Shown: positions 58,620-64,000 of the stretch, piece by piece
Position numbering within the stretch: the first letter of the stretch is position 1
How the letters are laid out: each line of letters starts with the position of its first letter
Assembly (NCBI RefSeq): GCF_964656455.1
Contig: NC_135715.1
Coordinates: forward strand, 38,202,603 to 38,266,602
Length of the DNA stretch: 64,000 nt
Direction: 5' to 3'
Source of the DNA: Halichoerus grypus
Lineage: Eukaryota > Chordata > Mammalia > Carnivora > Phocidae
The notes under the pieces: generated by a model
Told to the model about the DNA's origin: nothing
The model's input: only the letters and a program-made list of their open reading frames with translations
Databases searched by the model: none
Made by a program: the position numbers and the translations under genes

Positions 58620-59217
58620 TATATTTGGTCTACATCCCCATTTTTGGCCCAGAACTCCTAAAATCCTTGGAATTTCCTAACTGGTGAAAGCCAAAAAGGT
58701 GTCTCTTGTTATGTTAATGAGGTAACTTTTGGAAGGAATTGAAGGATGGGGCTTGGTTGCCAGGAGAGCTAATCATGTGATTAGAGGGTTGGAACTTTTA
58801 GTCCCATCACCCTGATTTCCAGAGAAGGGAGGGGGCAGCAGATTGCATTGATTGCCAATGGCCAATGACTTAATAAATGATGCCTATGTAAATGAAGCTT
58901 CCGTAAAAACTCAAAAGGACAGGATTTGGAAATCTCTCAGGTTGCTAAATTCATGGAGATTTGGGGACAGTGGCAGGTTCAGAGAACATGAAAGCTCTAT
59001 GCCATTTCCCTACACCTTGCTCCATGCATCTCTTCATCTGGCTGCTCCTGAGTAATATCTCTTCATATTAAACTTATAATCTAGAAAGTGAATGATTTTC
59101 TTAGTTCTGTGAGCTGCTCTAGCAAATTAATTAAACCCCAGGAGGAGGTCATGGGAATCTCCATCTCCCAGTAGATCAGAAGCACAGGTGAAAACCTGGA
59201 CTTGTGACTGGCCTCTG

Positions 59218-59253
<36 letters not shown>

Positions 59254-59385
59254 GTGGAAGCAGTCTTGCGGGACTGAGCCTTAACCTGTGGGATCTGATG
59301 TTATCTCCAGATAGACACTGTCAGAATTGAATTGAATCGTAGGACACCCAGCTGGTATTGGAGAATTGTCAGTGGTGTGGGTTGG
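58620..59385 (+). mobile_element. ERV-type LTR, second copy of the 50.2-kb LTR family
   Basis: It shares with 50215-51300, in order: 'tgattagag', 'gatgcctatgtaaatgaagc', 'ggatttggaaatctctcagg', 'gcaaattaattaaacccc', 'acctggacttgtgactggc', 'gggactgagccttaacctg' and 'agaattgaattgaatcgtag'. A (TG)15 repeat (59220-59250) replaces the G run of the other copy. The 67-codon frame at 58852-59055 is LTR sequence. Confidence 0.78.
59220..59250. repeat. (TG)15 microsatellite inside the LTR
   Basis: Uninterrupted TG units, read directly. Confidence 0.97.
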
Positions 59386-60507
59386 AATTCAGGGATCAGA
59401 ACCATTAAGTGTTGATTTAAACATTTAAATTTAAATTGAGGACAATTATGTAAAATTTAAAATTCAGTTCTTCAGTTTGCCCTGATCACATTTTAGATGC
59501 TCAATAGCTGTAAATAGCTATTGGCTACCATCTGGTATAGTGAAGATTTAGAAGATAAATAGAAGGGAAAACAGAACACTTGGTGTAAGATTAGATATTG
59601 TGGTAAAAGAAATGGAATGGTGAAGTGTTAAGGACAGGTATTCCAACTTGGGCACTTTAGTGGATGGGAGACTTTTTCAGTGAGATAGGGAATGTAGCAG
59701 GAGGGGCATTTGGGTGAGGTTAAGCAAGACCAGATGCTAATAAATAAAATATTGAACATAATTTTGAAACAGAAGTTTTTCAGTGATGAAAGCTTTTAAT
59801 TTCAACTCAGATTGTAGTGCAGTGCATCCAAAATCTCTGGCACATCTCTGAAAGCTTGAAATCAAGAAACTATTGTTTAAGGAATAAAATAATATAATTG
59901 TCATTGCTTTGCTCCATTCTAACAACTTCCTTGCACTACTATATTTTAAAAATGTGAAATTGGTGATTTTTCCTTTTGTTAGCTTCTCATCTGCCTAGTC
60001 ATTAGTCCTCTCTATTCCTCATGCTAGAACATTTTCTCCCAGTTGTTTTCCATAAAGCTTTATTTCTTAAGAATAATAGTTTATGATTCTAAATCCTCAA
60101 GGTTATTCAGAGAATTAAAGCATATTAGGAGAGTTATAGTTATGTTGTATCTTTCATAAATAATTTATGGGCAAACCTAGTTTTCAGGTAAACTTACCAA
60201 AATGAACGGACTATCAAATCAGCCAACGTAATTGGTAGGAAGATAAAAGAAAAGTGTGTTAAGCTGTTCTTGTATCAATTTTAATGAGGAGTCTAGATTT
60301 CATTAACTGCAATCACTTTTAATCAAGACAATAAAAAATGGCAAAGATAATTAATATTCATTGATAATCAAACATGCAGACACTTAAAAAGTTATAATAG
60401 TAAATCCTTGCAACCAATGTATATGACATCCATTTACAGCTGGAGAAACTGGCTTGAATTAAGAGCTAGAACCCAAGTCTACATGACATTAAAGTTCATT
60501 CAATACT
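59386..60507. other. Unassigned AT-rich sequence
   Basis: No gene or clear repeat is recognised over 1.1 kb. Confidence 0.4.
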
Positions 60508-60797
60508 TTTTATTTACTTTTTGATTGTTTCGTTGGTTTTTCTCAATAAACTTTTAATTTTAGAACTGTTTTAGATTTGCAGAAAAATTTCAAAGATAAT
60601 ATAGAGTTCCTATATACATCAGCAAATATACTAGCTTATATTAGTACAGTATATTTGTCACAAGTAATGAACCAATGTTGATACATTATTATTAACCAAA
60701 GTCCATACTTTATTCAGATTTCCTTAGTTTTTACCTAATGTCCTTTTTCTGTTCTAGGATCCTATCCAAGTTACCACATTACATTTAATAATTATGA

Positions 60798-61423
60798 AAG
60801 AAAAACCAGAGCCTAGCAATAGTTAAAACAGTAAAATAGATTTTATTCAGGAACTATTGTCATAGGAGAAGAGTCTTCGGAACAGAACGGGGCTTAATAT
60901 GGCACGGCAACTGGGGATTTGTAGCCAAGGAGCAAGGTGGAAGTCAGTGGATAGAAAATTCCTGAGAGGAAACATCAGGGGTTATTCAGGGGGCATTCTG
61001 GTTAACAGGCCTTATGGATAGGTCAGAATGATTAGATATCATCTGGGGGTTGGTAGAAGATAAAGAATTAGATCATATATTGAGAGGGATCAGATATCGA
61101 AGGTTGGGGTTTCCCTCTAGCTGACTTAAGATTCTTTTTTTTTTTTTTTTCTTTTCTGAGTAGGCTCCACACCCAACATGGAGCCTAATGTGGGGCTTGA
61201 ACTCATGGCTCTGAGATCAAGACCTGAACTGAGATCAAGAGTCAGATGCTTCACTGACTGAGCCACCCAGGCGTTCCTACAAGATCCTCGCTATAACTTG
61301 GCAATGCAGATCCCACATGGACAGACACCAAGGTTGAGGCCAGGAGGGCTTAGAGGAGCATAACTAGAATTAGGTCAAGGAGAGCGTCTTGGCATCATCG
61401 TATATCTTAAGCCTACTCCTAGC
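60798..61423 (-). mobile_element. LTR-like insertion inside the L1M
   Basis: The insert breaks the L1 3'UTR order. Read on the minus strand it ends with 'gaataaaatctattttactg', an LTR-like polyadenylation context. A possible 5-bp target duplication tatga lies at 60793-60797 and 61424-61428. Family not identified. It carries a SINE. Confidence 0.55.
61137..61276 (-). mobile_element. Short older carnivore SINE, reverse orientation
   Basis: From the T run through 'taggctccacacccaacatg', 'gagatcaagacctgaactga' and '...gagccacccaggcgttcc'. The CT-rich body is missing, as in the tRNA-Lys-only subtype. It is the third nesting level: SINE in LTR-like element in L1. Confidence 0.9.
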
Positions 61424-61977
61424 TATGACAGTTCTCAAACTTGCCTTGCTTTGATGACTTTGAGAATTTAAAGGAATACTGATCAGGTATTTTCTAGAAT
61501 GTCCCTCAATTTGGATTGTTCTTATGTGTTTCTCATGTTTAGAATTGTGTTATGTATTTTTGTGAAGATCCATTTTCATTACAGCATATCAAGAGCACAT
61601 ACTATCAACATGACACCGCTGTCATGTTGACCTTAATCACTTTGCTTAGGCAGTGTTTGTCAGGTTTCTCCGCTACAAAATTACTTTTTTTTTGTGCTTT
61701 CCATATTGTGATCTTTGAAAGGAAGTCACTATGCACAAGCCACAGTGTAGTAGTGGGGGTTCTACCTCCTTAGGGTGTCGTATCTACATAAATTATGTGC
61801 CATTCTTCCACATTCATTTATTTATTTACTCAGTCATTTAATTATTATCACTATGGTCTCATGGGTATTTATTTCATGCTTTGACTTATAATCCAATACT
61901 ACTTTATTTTTTGCTCAAATTTGTCCACTCAGAGCTCTTTTAGTTGATTCCTGTGCCCCTTTGGTAAACCTGCTCAT

Positions 61978-62004
<27 letters not shown>
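61978..62004. repeat. (TG)n microsatellite inside L1M
   Basis: About 13 TG units in the L1 3'UTR. Confidence 0.96.
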
Positions 62005-62008
<4 letters not shown>

Positions 62009-63119
62009 GCATGTGTTTAGCACTTCCTTACTTTGTGGTGCAATAAGGTGGCCTAGGCTCATTTGTTTCTTGCCCCAGACCTAGAATCAGCCATTACTCC
62101 AAGGAGTCCTAGTTTCTGTTATTGGAGAATGGTGTTAAAAAGACATACCTGGGTTCTAAATGTGGCTGGTACTGCTGTTGGGGTGTTGTGCCTCAACTCC
62201 TCTCAGCTGACAGTCCCAAGAATATATGTGTATACTAACCAGTATTTAAATACACACATTTGTAAATCTTCTGTAAGCAATAAAAACTGGTATCTATGTT
62301 AAGTTAAATGTAAGTTCATACTCATGTCCAACTTTAACTCATTGGCTCATGGATCATTCTGGCCTGCTCCCTTTGCTCATCCCCCTCTCCAACAGTGATG
62401 AATCCGCTCCTATCATCTGCCATCCATTTAGCTATTTTTTCAATTCTAGCACACTTGTTTGGTTGTGGAATTGTTAACCTGTAGCCCTACGTGACGTGAG
62501 TTTTTCAATTTCCAAAATTATTTTGACCATTCTAGCAGGTATGTAGTGGTATTTCATTATTGTTTGAATTTGCATTTCCCTGATGACATAAAATGTGCAG
62601 CATCTTACCATACGTTTGTTTGCCATCCATATATTTCCCTGAGTGCGTGTTAAGGTCTTTGGCCCATTTTTAAATCAGGTTGGTTGTTTTCTAATTGCTG
62701 AGTTTTAAGAGTTCTTCGTATATTTTAGGTAAAATTTCTTTATCAGATATGTCTTTTGCAAATAATTTCCCCCGGTTTGTGGCTTGTCTGCTCTTTCTCC
62801 TGACGTTGGCTTTTGCAGAGTGGAAGGTTTTAATTTTAGTGAAGTTCAGTTTATCCACTATTTTTTTCATGGATTGTGCCTTTGATGTTATAGCCAAAAA
62901 AAATTATCACAATACTCAAGGTCATTGAGATATTTTCCTATGTTATCTTCTAAGAGTTTTAAAGTTTTACATTTTATATTCGGGTCTGTGATCCATTTTG
63001 AGCTAATTTTTGTGAAGGGTGGGGGGTCTGGGTCTGGATTCATGTTTTGCCTGTGGATATACAATTGCCCCACTCTACTCTTCTTGCTTTCATGGTTTCT
63101 AACAAAATATTCACTATGA

Positions 63120-63640
63120 TTCTTATCCTTGTTCCTCTGTAGGTATTTTCAGCTCTTGAGCTTTCAAGATTTCTTTTTCATCTTTGCTTTTCTGCAGTTT
63201 TAATATAAAATAACTAGGTTTTTTGTTTTGTTGTTGTTTTGTTTTGGGGGGTAAGTATTTAGATATTTATTCTGCATGATGTTTCTGGAGCTTCCTGTAT
63301 CTTTGGTTCTGTATTTGTCATTAATTTCAGAAAATTCTCAAACACTGTTACTTAAATTATTTCTTCTGCTCTATTTTCTCTTTCTTCTCTTTCTGGGATT
63401 CCAATAACCCATGTTATCATGTTACAGTTTTTGGATTTGTCCCACAGATCTTGTATGTTACAGTCTCCCTCCCTGCCCCCCCACAGTTTTCAATATATTT
63501 TTCTCTTTGCATTTCAGATTGGGAAGTTTCTCTTGGTCTATTTTTAAGCTCACTGATTTTTTTCCCCTGGGATGTAATCTTTACGACTATTTCTGCAGCG
63601 ATCTAGCCCCTGGATCCTGCCCCAAACTCGACTCCTTTCA
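63120..63640 (-). mobile_element. Probable ancient LINE non-coding region
   Basis: 'tttctgggattccaataacc', 'atgttatcatgttacag', 'gtcccacagatcttg', 'cagattgggaagtttctct' and 'taagctcactgatttttttc' recall a reversed L1M-type untranslated sequence. No coding frame is seen. Tentative. Confidence 0.5.
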
Positions 63641-64000
63641 CTAGCTAGCCTTCCTGATCTATTTCCTTGAAGCCATGACCTCAGCTGAGTCCCCTGCGGT
63701 GCCCACCACCACTTATATGACACAGCTAGGATAGAGGGGTCTGACTGAGAGAAAGGCACTCTCCCCAGCTAGAATAAAGCACTTGCAAAATCTTTTCCTC
63801 TGGAGAGTACATCTTTTTATAGTAAAAGCTCTGAGTCTATTTCACCATGATTACTTTTCCCCTTCTCCTGCTAAAACAACGAGGGGATCCTTCTCAATTT
63901 TTCTCCATTAAAACCTGATGGGATTCCAAGAAGAATCCATGAAAGTTTGGGGGCCTCACTAAGATTACAGCTCCCAATCAGTTTCTCAGTCTTATGCTCG
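63641..64000. other. Unassigned, less AT-rich sequence at window end
   Basis: No repeat family is assigned with confidence. It may continue the LINE-like sequence to the left. The 69-codon minus frame at 63550-63759 has no motif. Confidence 0.35.

Larger units (their letters stand above)
60508..63095 (-). mobile_element. Old L1M element, reverse orientation, interrupted by an LTR-like insertion
   Basis: 60508-60797 and 61424 to about 62480 match the reversed long 3'UTR of an ancient L1 ('tgatacattattattaacca', 'tagaatgtccctcaatttgg', 'catactatcaacatgacacc', 'gtttgtcaggtttctccg', 'cttataatccaatactact'). From 62480 to 63095 the minus strand encodes the ORF2 C-terminus: FTKISSKWITDP, KTLKLLEDNIGKYLNDL and KKIVDKLNFTKIKTFHSAKA are recognisable, with frame breaks. 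Not functional. Confidence 0.85.

Noticed and set aside
50215..59385. Complete endogenous provirus between the two LTRs
   Set aside because: No gag, pol or env-like frames seen in between, and the LTRs are clearly diverged; kept only as a spacing observation.
62691..63073. Conserved gene suggested by two consecutive minus-strand frames
   Set aside because: The peptides are the C-terminal part of L1 ORF2 in a decayed L1M.
1..64000. CRISPR arrays, operons, prokaryotic promoters or phage genes
   Set aside because: Pervasive mammalian SINEs, LINEs and LTRs show this is vertebrate nuclear DNA; the repeats are dispersed elements, not spacer arrays.

Overview
This window looks like non-coding nuclear DNA from a carnivoran mammal of the dog-like suborder (Caniformia). 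About two dozen copies of the tRNA-Lys-derived carnivore SINE (SINEC/CAN-SINE) are recognisable by the head GGGGCGCCTGGGTGGCTCAG, a CT-rich middle and an AATAAAATCTTTAAA tail. A young carnivore-type LINE-1 3' end is also present. A SINE subtype with 'gatcctggagtcc' and 'ctctgaccctcccc' (40158, 44388, 45563) points, as I recall, to bears, seals or mustelids rather than dogs; that is inference. The DNA is AT-rich. I found no protein-coding exon, promoter, CpG island or intact structural RNA gene. Every long reading frame is explained by a repeat, by simple sequence or by chance, so this is an intergenic stretch or a large intron.

Layout. 0-12 kb: AT-rich unique sequence with SINEs at 1105, 3902, 8132 and 9267, MLT1-type LTRs at 2645 and 11335, a MER5-like fragment at 2283 and an old L1 3' end at 4390. 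12-24 kb: L1M DNA split by a Tigger-like DNA transposon (17353), MLT1 LTRs (one split by a SINE), a SINE inside the tail of another SINE (16203-16611), a 45-bp L1 stub (21367), a perfect hairpin (22246) and a 5'-inverted young L1 with a SINE at the same target site (22613-23629). 24-35 kb: five SINEs, MIR and hAT fragments, an MLT1 LTR and an L1 end with a CA repeat. At 35002-35069 lies a retroposed 5' half of tRNA-Cys with a 17-bp target duplication. 36-46 kb: MLT1, an old LINE end, an 81-bp-arm inverted repeat (42562-42770), and two SINEs in series at one site (44156-44599). 46-64 kb: MIR, MLT1, two related ERV LTRs (50215 and 58620; the first contains a 240-bp GAA/GGA tract bounded by 13-bp direct repeats), L2 with a MER5 inside, a duplicated 160-bp segment, and a minus-strand L1M (60510-63095) interrupted by an LTR-like insertion that itself carries a SINE.

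There are no genes to connect into a pathway. The biology here is retrotransposition: repeated use of the same L1-endonuclease target, very short or tail-only insertions, twin-priming inversion, and a tailless tRNA-half retrocopy. Family names come from pattern recognition without a RepeatMasker run. 'Carnivore SINE', 'MLT1', 'L1' and the tRNA-Cys match are strong calls; finer subfamily names are not claimed.
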